Below, one piece after another: positions 45,601-56,586 of a stretch of 64,000 nucleotides of DNA. This stretch comes from Diplosphaera chodatii (lineage: Eukaryota; Chlorophyta; Trebouxiophyceae; Prasiolales; Stichococcaceae): the NCBI GenBank assembly GCA_032358165.1, contig JAALGY010000041.1, positions 2,666,001 through 2,730,000 on the forward strand, written 5' to 3'. The notes beneath the pieces were generated by a model. The model saw only the letters and a program-made list of their open reading frames with translations. It made no database searches and was not told where the DNA came from. The stretch's first letter is position 1; the number at the start of each line of letters is the position of its first letter. The position numbers were made by a program, and so were the translations under genes.

Positions 45601-48600
45601 CGTTCGCAGGTATCGCCTGCACAGGCAGGTCTCACGCGGCGAAAGGTATCGCCTGTGTCACGGTCATTTCGGCCCTGAAGCCAGCCCTGCTGTCGACCTG
45701 CAGAACAAGAACCTGAGCAGGCGGAGGCGTGGCGGGGTGACGCACACTGTTCCACGTACACCCTCGACATCTGGAAATCTCAGCCGCCCCTCCCCTCCCG
45801 CTTGCAGGCGGAGGCGCGGCGGGTGATGGAGCAGCTGCGCCTGGCGTGCCTGCACCCGCAGATGACGCAGTACTGGCGCGGCCTGGCCAACGAGCTGCAG
45901 CTGGCCCAGGTTAGGGTTTTAGGGTTTAGGTGGGTCGCAGCCCCGCTTGCGGCTGCCTTTCGTGGTGCACCTGCCATGCAAGCGTGGTTGCTGCCGCCAC
46001 GCTTGGGGCAGGAATGTGGCGGGATCAGCCTCGGCTGCATGGCACGCTTCCGCCACAGCAGGGCACGCGCGACCGTGTGGCTGTGACGCTTGGCAGTCAA
46101 GCTGACGAGTCGGCTGCTGCCAGGTTGCAAACAGCGGCTGTGGTCATGCTGCAGGGTGGGACGCTGTCGATGGCGGAGATCATGGGGCGCATGGCGGAGC
46201 AGAAGCAGGGCGCGGTGCAGGCCGCCGAGCGTAAGATGTGCGAGCGCCTCAACCAGCTGGCGGCGGCGCTCACCGCTCAGGCTGACACCGCCGACGCCTC
46301 CAGGTGCACCCAATATCATCACAGACCATCTCCTCGCAAAGCACTGGACCTCGGGCTGCTGTTGGAGAGTTCGCGGTTGCATCGCTGCCCCTTTTGGCAC
46401 CAGTGCATCACCTGACTCGGGACCCCACTGGTTCCCACTGTTGGGCGTGCATGCAGCTATCATGTGAGCCACTTTGCTCTGCTGTCAGGGGTCTGCCGGT
46501 CACGCCGCACAAAGCCCCCGCTGCCGCCGCCGCACCCGGCGCCGGCGGCGACTGTGAGGAAGACCCCGATGCGGGGCCCAGCACCGGGCGCCGGCGCGGC
46601 CGGCCGGCCAAGCGCAAACGCAGGGCTGCGGGTGCGGAAGGTGGGTCAGGGCTCAGGGTGGGAGTCGCCCCCAGATGCGGCGCCCATGCCCGTGTGGTCG
46701 CCAGGACTGTGGAATGGAATGAAGGAATGGAACACGCTAAGGTCGAGCCCCGCGGTGCACGGCAGGCGCACCTGCTGTGGGCATGCCTGCTCTGCTGGAC
46801 CTCCGTTGACCAGCTGCAGAGGTGCATGCTTCTCGTACTGTCCGACACATCCGCCCTGGCTGTGTGTATAAGATCTCCGCATGTTCTACACACAGAGGAG
46901 CCTGTGTCGCCAAGATCGCCGGGTGGGAAGAAGCGGAAGCTGCTGTCGGAGGCGGAAGCGGTCGCCGCTCGTGACGAGGCGCTGCACGTGCTGACGACGG
47001 CGCGGCGGGTGACCGAAAAGGTGCACACTCCTTTCGTTCTGGACACCGGCTATGCAAAGCATGCACAGCCCGCAAATGAAAGCCGCGTTTAACAGATACA
47101 GCATGACGACGACCGCTGCTCGCAGGCAACACCCGACACTGAGCTTCAGACAGAGGCTCAGTCACCGGCAGTCATGACCATACGGCTCGTCACTTCTGCA
47201 GGGCATTGACGCCTTCGACAACAGCAGGGAGCTGGAGATGCTGCCGGAGCCGGCGCCAGCCGCGGGGGCCAGCATCCATGCATGGCGGCTCATTGAGGTG
47301 CCCTGCCTGTGGTCGCCTCGCAGGTGTCCAAAGAGCTCTCGTGGTATCCCTGGTGCAGCCGCCGGCTTGCGCCAATAGATGCGCAGGTTGCCTCGGGCAA
47401 CATGTCCACACAACAGACCTGCATCAGCATGTCCCACGCCCTGGCTCATGCGACAGCCATAGAACCCTTGCACCGCACCAGTCCTCCCGAAACTGCCTGC
47501 TGTGCAAAGTGCAGGTGAGCACTGCGCACCAGCTGGAGGCGGCCCACGCCCTGGCTGGACGCACGGCAGAGGCGGCCGCGATGGCGGCGCTCGTGGAGCG
47601 AAAGATGGCCGACATCACCGAGGTGCTGCATATTTACGTCCCATGCTGCCGGGTCGACTCATTTTGGCGCATGCAGGCTGGGCTGCAGAAGCCGGGTGTC
47701 TCACTTCACCTGAGAGCGGCACTGGCGTGCAGTAGCAGCAAGCATTGGACCGAATAAAGGCTGCTGTCACGGCAACCCGACTCGATGCTTTGCAGCACGC
47801 TGTTTCTCCTGCCTCACGCGGCACAGGGTGCGCGAAGAGAGGCGGCGTCCTGACGCTTTCGTCTGACCCTTGGCAACAGGCTGCTGATGAGAAGCTGGCC
47901 AAGGCTCGTAGCCGGCTGGCGGAGCGCGAGCGGCAGTCGTCCGCGGCGCAGGCGGCCGTGACGGCGGCCTGGGCCAGGGCCGAGAGGTGAGCACGCCCCA
48001 GTGTGCGCCTGATACTGCGTGACAATGTGACTATACGTCGCCCGTGAAGAGTCATACAATATGTTCAGTGCAGGCACACGGTAGTGCTTGCCCTGCAAAG
48101 TGGCTGGTTTAGCATGTGCGATACACCGTCGGTCTTCTGTACAAGGAGTGGGAGTCACCGCGCAGCATAGTGACCAGCAGCAACCAATGCAGATATGCTC
48201 TTGCTGCTTGCTGAGATCCCGCACACTTTCCGGCTGCAGCCTGGGCGTGGAGGCGTCGCTGTTGAGGGGCGCGCAGCCGCCGGCGCAGTGGCTCGCCGCG
48301 ACCGCCGAGGAGTTTCAGGCGGCCCAGGCGCGGGAGGTGGCGCAGCGGCAGACGCTGGAGGCGCGGGCCGGCACCACCCACGTCGCGCTGCTGGGCACCC
48401 AGGTACCCGCCGCGTTGGGTCACCCGATGCCCTGTGCTACCGACACGACATGCCTGAGACACGACTGCCGAGCCATGATATGCGTTTGCAACATCCACAA
48501 CGGCGTTGGCATACTGACTGTTACCTGCACACCAAGGCCAGGGTTGTAACCACGGACACTCACACTGCAGGTCGAGCAGTTTGTCGCGGCGGCGAACAAG

Positions 48601-50853
48601 CCGCTGGAGGCGCCGGCACGGGCGCTGGATGCCGCGCTGCACGCGCCGCACTTGGCGGCGGCGGCCGCGGACGTCAGCCAAGTCGTCTCCGCACTCAGCA
48701 GTGCGTTGTAGCCAAATCGGAAGTACCGCGGCATAGCCTCTAGAAAGCATGGCTCCTTGTTGGGAAGTGTCGCCAGGGTCACAGCCGCTGCACACTGCAG
48801 AGGTTTGGTTGCAGCCAGTGTGCCGTGCCCAGACCCAGGCTTCTGTGCTGTCGAGCTGTTGCACAAGAAGCTCCCTGCAATCCTACAGCATGCCCACGTC
48901 AGCTGGTGAGAAGGGTTGCGTCTCGAGGTTGTGATGCCGAGTGTGTCTGTCCCCGCCAGAGCGGCCGCGGGAGGAGGATGCGTACTGGGCTACGGGCGCT
49001 GCTGCAGGCGGGCCGCAGGGCGCTGCCGCAGCGCCGCCGCCGCTGCCCGCCGGCAAGCGGGACTGGCAGGACTACCTGGTGGAGCTGACCCTGCAGTACA
49101 GGCTCACGTGAGTGTGCAGCTGGTTGTTCGTCATCTGAAATCGCCCTTGGTACTGGCCCGCGGCAACAAGTGCAACGGGCTTATTGTCTGATAGCCAAGT
49201 CTCTGCACCAACACCGGCCCCTGACGGTGTCAAATGGTCCAGAGTGTTGATCGGAGCAACAACGTAATGGTAGCATGCTGTCCGGACACCTCGATGATGA
49301 GCGGAGGCCTCAGCCTTCCGTGTCTGACGCAGGGGTCCTGACGGTGCAGTGGCGCTGGCGCAGCAAATCCGCAGCGCATGCGACCCCCTGGTGACCAACC
49401 AGGTGCGAATTTCAAAATCCCAACACCTTGCTGTCATACACTAGCTGGCAGGCTGCCAAGATGCGCCGCCTGCAGCTGGCTCGTGCTCTTGTGACCATAG
49501 CCAGCTGCCCCATGGCAACATCTGATGGGTTGTCCAGGCCGTTCATGTACACTCCAATGATTGCCTTGTATGAGACCTATCTGGCAAGGATTCCTGCCCA
49601 ATGGAGCAGTGAGTCGGGGCTTGTGCTTCATGAATGAGAACAGAGGGAAGGCGGCTGGAGATTTTGACTGGTGCAGCGTCATGACTGCCCCATGCAGAAT
49701 TTCCCGAAGCGTGTGTGCACAAATCCTGCAGATCCTGCGGGGCGTGCAGACGCAGCAGCGCACGCTGGTGCGGCAGTCGCAGGCGCAGGCGGCCGCCGCC
49801 ACGGCCTACTTTGATGCGTGCAGCGCGGCTGTCTCTGCAGCTGACATGCCCGCGGAACAGGTGTGTGTGCGGAATGTCTCATCGCCTAGGACTTGCCTGC
49901 CTGCGCGGCAGTTGCCGAACTGCGCCGCCGCAGCGGCAGGTGTGCGGTGTCTCCTGCCGGAAGCTCATCTCACACGGCACCAATCCCATGTTGCAGTCAA
50001 CAGAGTGTGGCGCACAGCTTGCTGCGCTGCAGGTCCAAGGTGCAGGCAGTCTAGCATCAGTGTGCATGTCTGGCATGTGACGCGAGCATTCGTGTCGTGT
50101 GCAGGTGGGCGCGGCGGCGGCAGTGTTTGCGAGCCGGCAGGCTGCGCTGCGGGCGCTGCGGGAGCTGCACCGGGCGCAGCTCCAGGTGGAGGTGGAGTCC
50201 GAGGCCCAGGTGACCTTTCCTGATGCAGCGCTTCCCAAATCTCACTGTTGGTAGCTGCACCGGGCGCAGCTGCATAGGGAGGCTGAGTCGATGCCCACCG
50301 TGACCTTCACCGGGCGTGATGTGGCGGTTGCGCGCAAAGTGATAACCACATGTGGCAGCATGACCAGACCTTTGGTTGCTCAAACCTCAGGCGGCGGTGA
50401 TGGCGGAGGCGCGGCTGGCGGCGGCGGGCGGCGGCAGGGAGTCAACGACCCGCCACAAACCCGAGTTCCTGCGCAAGGAGGTCGCCAAAGCCGCCGAGGT
50501 GGGGCAGGAGGCAATGCAAGGCATGTCAGCTCGCGCCGTGATGTGGTGACATGCCCACACTCAGCGGCAGGCCCCTTCGGCTGGCCCTGATGCTGACGGT
50601 GCATTGAAGCCGCGGTGGCACCTGCACCCTGCTTCACCGCAACTGCTTGCGCATTTCACAGCTGCCACACATCCTCTAAGGAAGGCAGCACAAACATGCA
50701 TTCCAGTTCAACACGGCTGTCGGCTGTCTGGCAGTTCGCCCGGACGCTGGCCAGCGAGCGGCGCTTCATCGAAGCGCGGCGCGACGAGGCGGACGGCGCC
50801 GTCGCAGACGCCTCACCGGCCACCCTGCAGCGAAACCAACCGCAGCGTAGTCC

Positions 50854-50907
<54 letters not shown>

Positions 50908-53900
50908 CGCGGGGTCTGGCCCCAGTGCGGCCCCCTTGGAGCATACAGACGGCAACCCCAGGGCTGCTGGGCAGCAGGATGTAGACATGGCAGGTGCGGT
51001 GGCCTGCAGACGCTGCGCCTTGACCCTTTTCATCTGCACCATCGTAGGGTAACTATGCCGTGTGATGAAGCCAGCACGAAGCACTTGTACCCCAGGGGTT
51101 TTGTACTATTTTGCAGGCGCGGCGGCTGCGTCGCCGCTGGCACTGCAGCTGCCAGAGGAGCCTGATGCCATGAGCCCCGGGGCAACAGCAGCAGCGTCGC
51201 CTGATTTGGCAGCAGCTGGCAGCGGCGCAGCGGCCGACAGGACTATGGCCTCACATGCCACACCCGCCCATGCAGACGCAGCAGCGACAGGGCCTGCGGC
51301 ACAGGGTGGGCAAGCACCGCTCAGCTCCCCAGCAGCAGGCGTATTTGTAAAGGCAGAGAGGGGGTTGGCGGCTTGGTCGCCGCGACCGGCAGCAGACGGG
51401 GCCGACGCCGCCCCGACGCAGGACTCGCCAGGCATGCAGGGCGCCTCGGGACGTGCGGCCGGCACGGGGCAGGGCTTCGCCATCCTGGCCGGCAGCCGCC
51501 CGCTGCAGCTGGGCGACCTGATGCAGCTGGCGGAAACGCCGGAGCCTGCCGCAGCCGCCGCCACCGCCGCCGGCGATGCTGCTGCAGGGCCGCAGCCGCC
51601 GGAGGCGTCGCACGCCGCCGCCGAGGCGGGGCAGTGCCCCATCTGCCTGGAGGACCTGGCGGGCCTCACGCTGCACGTGTACCCCTGCGGCCACACCTTC
51701 TGCGACGCCTGCTCGACAAAGGCGCGCACGCGCATGCAGCTGCGGGCGGTGCACATCGCAGGGCTGTGATGGTGCCATGCGGCACGCGATGACGGAGACT
51801 GCGGCATCCGGCCGCCAGCGGCACGCGGCAGCCGCGCCTCTGCAGCGGCTGTTCCAGGGGTTGGCTGCTGGTGAGGCGCGTGGCATGTGGCGTGTGGCAC
51901 CCTCAGAGCGGTGTGGTGCACACCGCAGGTGTTCGAGAGCCACGCGGCGGCGGCGCACGCGGGCGACCGCGCCAGCGTCAGGGTGGGCTGCCCGCTGTGC
52001 AAGCGGCTTGTGAGGTGGGACGCCATCTTCCGGGCGGCCTCGGCGGCGCAGGCGACCCCCTGGCAGGCGGGCGCGCAGGCGCAGGACCACGACCCCGAGG
52101 ACCCCGGCATCATGGACGTGCGCCGTCTGCTGTGCAGATGTGCTTGGCGCTGCATGCCTGCTTCATAGCGCCAAGTCTGAAAGCTTATCAGCTCCTGGCC
52201 AGGAGGCGCAGCCGTGCAGCTGCGTCTCAAGCTATGCATGCTCTGCGCAGGCGCTCCTCTGCATGTGAGCTTGCTGTCCAAATGGCCACCCGCATACAGA
52301 TCCAACCACCTGAGAATACTGATCCTAACACCTCCAGGTGAAGCTGCGGGGCGCCTGGATGACGAAGCTGGAGGCGGCGCTGCGCCGCGTGCTGCGCGGC
52401 CGCACCATCCACCCTGGCGACAAGTGGCTGGTGTTCAGTGCCTTCCCCGACGCGCTGGCGATGCTGGCAAAGGCCCTGGCGGCCAACAGCGTGCAGGCGG
52501 CGCAGCTGAAGGGCAATCGGGAGGTGAGCTCCACCTTTGTGCTATAGCTCACTCTTGAGTTCACAAGCGAACCTGCTCGCACCACGCTGTTTTTCATCCG
52601 AAGACACCCTGTCGCTTGGCAACAGTACCAGCTTTGGAGGAAGACGGCTGCCTGCTTGGCAGGGGCGCTGCGCGGATGGCAGTCTGCAGAGGCAAGGGCG
52701 ATACTGAACAAATGGGTCGCAGTGCATCTGTGTTCGTGACTACGCATCTCTGCACATCCTCTGCAGACCATCGCCAAGGCGCTGGCGTCATTCAACGGCG
52801 ACCCCGAGGTGGCCGTCATGCTGATGCCCGCCAAGACGGCGGCGGCGGGGCTGACGCTGACCGCCGCCAACCGCGTCATCCTGCTGGAGCCCGCCGCCGA
52901 CCCCGCCATCCCGCAGCAGGTGGCGCTCGTAAACCCTGACCCGGTCTGTGCAGCCATTATAAACTTTGTGTGCGGACCGTCTGCAGCCTTTGCTGGTGCC
53001 CATGACCGTGAGCAGCCGCAGCACTTGTATTCTGGGCGAGCAACTGCATGAAGTATGCAGAGATCGAGCAGATAGACGCATTGTCGTCTGTCGCAGGCGG
53101 TCGCCCGCGTCCACCGCGTGGGCCAGGTCAAGCCCGTCACCGTGTACCAGCTGATGGTTGCCGACACCGTGGAGGTAGGCAGCAGTGCACTGCACCTCTG
53201 GTGCAGTTCTGTGGGTTTCCGCTGCAACCGGACATATCCAACTTGCAGAATGTGTGGTATTGATCACAGATAGAGCTGGCAGGCTGTGAGATTCCGGTAC
53301 CTTGCTCGCTCGCCGTGTGGGCGTGTCGACATGCCAGGGACTGGCAGGCTGACTCGCTTCGTGCTGCTTTCGTTGCGCAGGAGCCGCTGTGGCGCATGCA
53401 GCAGGACCGGCAGCACCTGTTTGGCGGGGAGCAGGGGGCGGAGGAAGACGATGACAGGGGTGCTGTCGACACGTATGAGCTGCCCCCGCCGCCGGCCAAC
53501 CCTCAGGTGTGCGCGGCGTGCTCGGCCATGTGCCGTGGCCTGGCCACTGCACGGCTGCGAGTTGAAAGGCATCCTCGTCACATTTCGGTCCACGTGAGTT
53601 CAAGGCTTGCCAACATCTCGGCTCTCATGGTGCAGGCGCTGCGGCCTGAAGACCTGCAGCGGCTACTTGAGTCTATCATGGACCTGGATGACGCACATGC
53701 CGGCAATATTGGCAACGGCGGCGGCGGCGCAGCGGCCGCACCAGCAGGCAGTGCCGGGGGCGGCAGGGGTGCTGCACGCAGACCAGCAGGCGCACCCGCC
53801 AGGCTCAATACCGAGGCTGCCCACAGCAGCGACGTGTGCAGCGGCAGTGACTGGGGAGGCAGTGACGGCGGCAGCGGCAGCGGTGCAGCAGGTGGCGCAG

Positions 53901-54400
53901 CAGCGACGCCCGCAGGCAGCTCCAGGCGCGCTGCCGGGGTTGCAGGCGGCTCAGCAGACGCAGGGGCCGGGCCCAGCAGGAAGGTAGCCAGCGGTGACAA
54001 TGGCGGCGGCGGCGGCGACAGCAGCAGCGACGGCGGCGCTCCAGCCCGCCATGCTCTCGCACAAGGCGGCTTCATGGTCTCCATCGAAGCCTTGCCTGGC
54101 GGCGGCTGCCGCTTCCACAGAAGCGGCTGTGACGACCCCACGGACGACGGGCACTTTGACCCCGACAATGAGGACAGTAGCGACGATGGCTTTCACAGCT
54201 GCAATGATACTGACGACACCGACAGTGACGAAGGAGATGGTGCCGGGGTTGGCGGCAGTGGGGCTAGAGGCGTAGTGGCAGCGCCAGGCGATGCGGCAAC
54301 CGCTTCTGCTGGCCCCAACTCAGCCAGCAATGCTGACGGCATCATCGATCTGTGCGCAGACACCAGCTCCGATGACAGCAGAGCATTGGTAGTGAGTTAA
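39671..54400 (+). CDS. SHPRH: SHPRH-like SNF2 ATPase / RING E3 ligase
   Basis: About 14.7 kb and more than thirty exons. The N-terminus (39671-41850) includes DLWVVARGPSLRLVQ and YHWDNKERELAEYAALPYC. The SNF2 N-lobe starts at MLYPYQRRALSWMLWREQRG (about 41950). Walker A, EEMGL/GKTVEIIALIL, is split by an intron (42630/42935). Then come GTLVVSPTPIHGQWLSELQQ (43300), ADVVLTTYQ (43690), WWRVAFDEAQMV (44355, a DEAQ box as in SHPRH), RWAVTGTPLGP (44540) and VRLHFTPAEATFYG (45345). A long helical insert follows (45800-50800). The RING is CPICLEDLAG...CGHTFCDAC (51635-51710), completed by GCPLCKR (about 51995). The C-lobe has DKWLVFSAFPDALAML (52420), KTAAAGLTLTAANRVILLEP (52835) and ARVHRVGQVKPVTVYQL (53105). 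The acidic tail ends GIIDLCADTSSDDSRALVVS. SHPRH polyubiquitinates PCNA in damage tolerance. I found no clear PHD finger or linker-histone domain. The exact N-terminus is uncertain. Confidence 0.88.
41581..41629. repeat. ACACCAGC short tandem repeat
   Basis: Imperfect copies of an eight-base unit (ACACCAGC, with shorter variants) lie in an intron of the SHPRH-like gene. This is read directly and appears to be a small minisatellite. Confidence 0.75.
45608..45655. repeat. 12-bp direct repeat spaced 36 bases
   Basis: AGGTATCGCCTG occurs at 45608-45619 and again at 45644-45655, within an intron of the SHPRH-like gene. Confidence 0.65.
45911..45930 (+). repeat. Interstitial telomere-type repeat
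   Basis: TTAGGG, TTTTAGGG and TTTAGG follow one another immediately after the exon ending ELQLAQ. The GT of the splice donor (45910-45911) belongs to the first repeat unit. TTTAGGG is the plant and Chlorella telomere unit, and TTTTAGGG is the Chlamydomonas unit. Confidence 0.8.
50163..50307 (+). repeat. Diverged 90-bp-spaced tandem duplication inside SHPRH
   Basis: Copy 1 (50163-50217) encodes ELHRAQLQVEVESEAQVT. Copy 2 (50253-50307) encodes ELHRAQLHREAESMPTVT. They share the first 19 bases exactly and the GTGACCTT end. The second copy may be intronic or an alternative exon. Confidence 0.7.
50855..50905 (+). repeat. (CAG)17 microsatellite coding polyglutamine
   Basis: Seventeen uninterrupted CAG codons in frame in an exon of the SHPRH-like gene, between RSP and HAGSG. 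The pure repeat is expected to be length-polymorphic. Confidence 0.85.
54341..54382 (+). other. SUMO-interaction-like motif at the SHPRH C-terminus
   Basis: IIDL followed by CADTSSDDS fits the hydrophobic core plus acidic/serine flank of a SUMO-interacting motif. It lies 20 residues from the stop, after a long acidic tail. Confidence 0.5.
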
Positions 54401-54977
54401 CCAAGAGGGCCCATGCAGCAACCGCAGGACGCAGTCTGGTGTGCGGGTGCTGTTGGCGACCAGACATGTGTTTTGATGTTGTTGATACTGCACACATATA
54501 TCAGTGGGGCTGGTGCAGGCTGTTGAAAGGCGAGCGTTCACTGCCACATATAGCTGCAGCTAGTCGCCATGTACGTGTATCTGTCTTCCTGAGCCGTTGC
54601 AGTGAGGGTGTGTACCCCGCTATTATCTCTTGTCCTAGACCTGATGGCTACTGAAGCAAACCGGTGTGCAAAGGCTGTAAAGCCACTGTTCTCGACCTTG
54701 CCATATCTAGCCCTCGAGCACATGGTTTCCAACCATTTCGAGCCTGATGCTATCATGTGCTATCTGTCGTCCTGCCTGCATTGCTCATATCTTCATCCGC
54801 CCAACGACGGTGGCGGCGGATGCACTGTGGAGCAGTTCAGACTGTTCATGTTGGCAAGATGCCAGCGAAACAGCTCTACAGCCTCTCACAACTGCCAAAT
54901 AAGCAACTGTGGGTGCACTGCAACGCTGCAGGCCACTCGCCAGGTCGTCACATTGCACTGAGACTTTCAGGGATGGC
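54401..54977. other. Convergent 3' region
   Basis: It lies between the stops of the SHPRH-like gene (plus) and the proline-rich gene (minus). TGTAA at 54676-54680 is a candidate poly(A) signal for SHPRH, about 275 bases after its stop. Short open frames here lack motifs. Confidence 0.4.
54676..54680 (+). terminator. Candidate TGTAA poly(A) signal for the SHPRH-like gene
   Basis: A green-algal polyadenylation element at a fitting distance and strand. Five bases alone are weak evidence. Confidence 0.35.
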
Positions 54978-55952
54978 TCAGCTGTGCAGTGTTGCACCTG
55001 ACGTCTTGCCGCTGTTCTCGCGGGTGATGGCAAGCAGAGCAGCGACCGTCGGCGTCACAGCCATAGGCGCGCCGGCCCCCGACACTGGGGCGTCGGTTGG
55101 GTTGCTGGGCGCCTGGGTCGAAGCCGTGGTGCGGCCCTGAGTGGGGGAGGACGTCGGCGCTGCTGTCGGAGATGCCGTCGGTGCTGCCGTCGGCTGGGCC
55201 CTGGGCGGCGGCTGCGGCCGCAGCGTCAGCTGGAACTGCTGTTGGAAGGTCGTCGGCCTGCGTGTTGGCTGAGGGACGGGGGCCGCGGTGGGCGGCAGCG
55301 TCGGCGCCAGGGTCGCGCCGGTCGGCTCGGCGGTGGGTGCTCCAGTGGGGACCGGGGTGATGCGGATGAGCACGGGCAGCGCTGTGGGCGCCGGCGTGGG
55401 GGCTGGAAGCGGAGGGGGCGGCAGCGCAGGGGGCGCAGGGGGCGGCGGGCCCGGAGTGAGGGCAAGCAGCGGCGGCGGCAGCTGCTGCGGCGTCGGTGGC
55501 GGCTGCGCTGCGAGCTGCACCGGCGGCATCGGCTCGATTGGCTCCTGGACGAGTACAGGTGGCGGCGGCGGCGGCAACTGCAGCAACGGCAGCGGGGTGG
55601 TCACACCCGCCGCAGCGGCTATGCCATCGGCAATGGCCGTCGCACCACCGGACCCTGCCGTGGCGGAGACCTGCCGCAGCTGCCGCCCAGGCTGCCCTGC
55701 TTCGGGGCGACCTGCAGCATGTGCAAGACTTCAAAACAAGCTTTACCAGCCACCGTGGTCTGGGTACTCGCATCGGTATCAGCACGTATTGATCTCGATC
55801 AGCCGAGGGCCGGACTTGCCTGTGGCATCACGACTGCTCAGCTCGTTGACGGCCACGGTGGCCGCTTCAGTTGTGCGGTTGCTGGCTACCGCAAGGGCGA
55901 GCAGCAGTGACAGTGCTGGCAGGAGATCTGCAGCTCGTCCCCTCGGATGCAT
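54978..55952 (-). CDS. Secreted proline-rich (hydroxyproline-rich type) wall protein
   Basis: The N-terminal exon starts MHPRGRAADLLPALSLLLAL (ATG 55950-55952), a clear signal peptide with a likely cleavage near AVAS. It continues NRTTEAATVAVNELSSRDAT to a GC donor (ACAG/GCAAGT). The second exon begins after CTGCAG near 55720 and gives QPGRQLRQVSATAGSGGATA. It then becomes strongly proline-rich: LPLLQLPPPPPPVLVQEP, PGPPPPAPPALPPPP and PTAAPTASPTAAPTSSPTQG, ending at a stop at 54978. Ala-Pro and Ser-Pro arrays of this kind are O-glycosylated after proline hydroxylation in algal walls (pherophorin and extensin-like proteins). An alternative frame is also open across the exon, but its composition (Ala, His, Arg and Cys mixtures) looks like a shadow. 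No globular domain is seen. Confidence 0.7.
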
Positions 55953-56586
55953 GTCATCAACCTTGAAGAGACTGTCGCCGATGCCTGGGCATCTGCGAAT
56001 TCATGACCGTTGGGCAATGTAGCTCTGGCCATTTCGGGCAGATAGGTCGAAAGGCAGCTGTAAACCAACTGGTGTTGATCAGCAGCCACGTGTGACGTTC
56101 GGCAGACAGCTGTACGTGCTGCGTGACAAGAGACAGTCGTCTCAGGCGGCGGAATACATGGCGGATGTCGTGCTGGATGGTTTGCACAATCATTTTGAAT
56201 GCTTTGGAAGATCGCAGGGGCGAGGTGAGCGATGTTGTGCCAGCCTGCACACTGCTCGCGCTGCAGAAGCTGGACGCAGCACGTGCGACCTGGTACTTGC
56301 AAAGGCTGGATTGCTGCAATGCATCTCTTTCACCGAGCACAACTCTTTGGTAAACCTCAAACCACCAGGAGCAAGACCAGTCCACAAGGCGTGTCAGACG
56401 TCAGCGGTGCCAGATTCCAACCATTGCAATAAATCAGGACCAGCAGAGTGAGCATGTAGGGTGTGTGCCCTTTAGCGTCCAAGCATGCAGCGCTGCGCAT
56501 CCAGCTGCAGCCTGTGCATACGGTATGTCATGTTGCGTGCGCACCCGGCCAGCTTCAAAGTCTGGTGGCGGAACGTCCTCAGGCTG
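55953..56586. other. Region between the wall-protein gene and the ARID-HMG gene
   Basis: It holds the promoter of the proline-rich gene and the 3' UTR of the ARID-HMG gene, both on the minus strand. Short overlapping open frames exist on both strands, but none shows a family motif. Confidence 0.4.

Noticed and set aside
51106..52305. 399-codon open frame on the minus strand
   Set aside because: It lies antisense to the SHPRH exons that encode the RING. Its composition is a Cys/Arg/Ala-rich mirror of GC-rich codons, with no family motif.
54967..55785. 272-codon minus-strand frame overlapping the proline-rich gene
   Set aside because: Its Ala/His/Arg/Cys composition is what a proline-rich frame gives when shifted by one base. 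Only an unusual isoform using the GT donor would read it.
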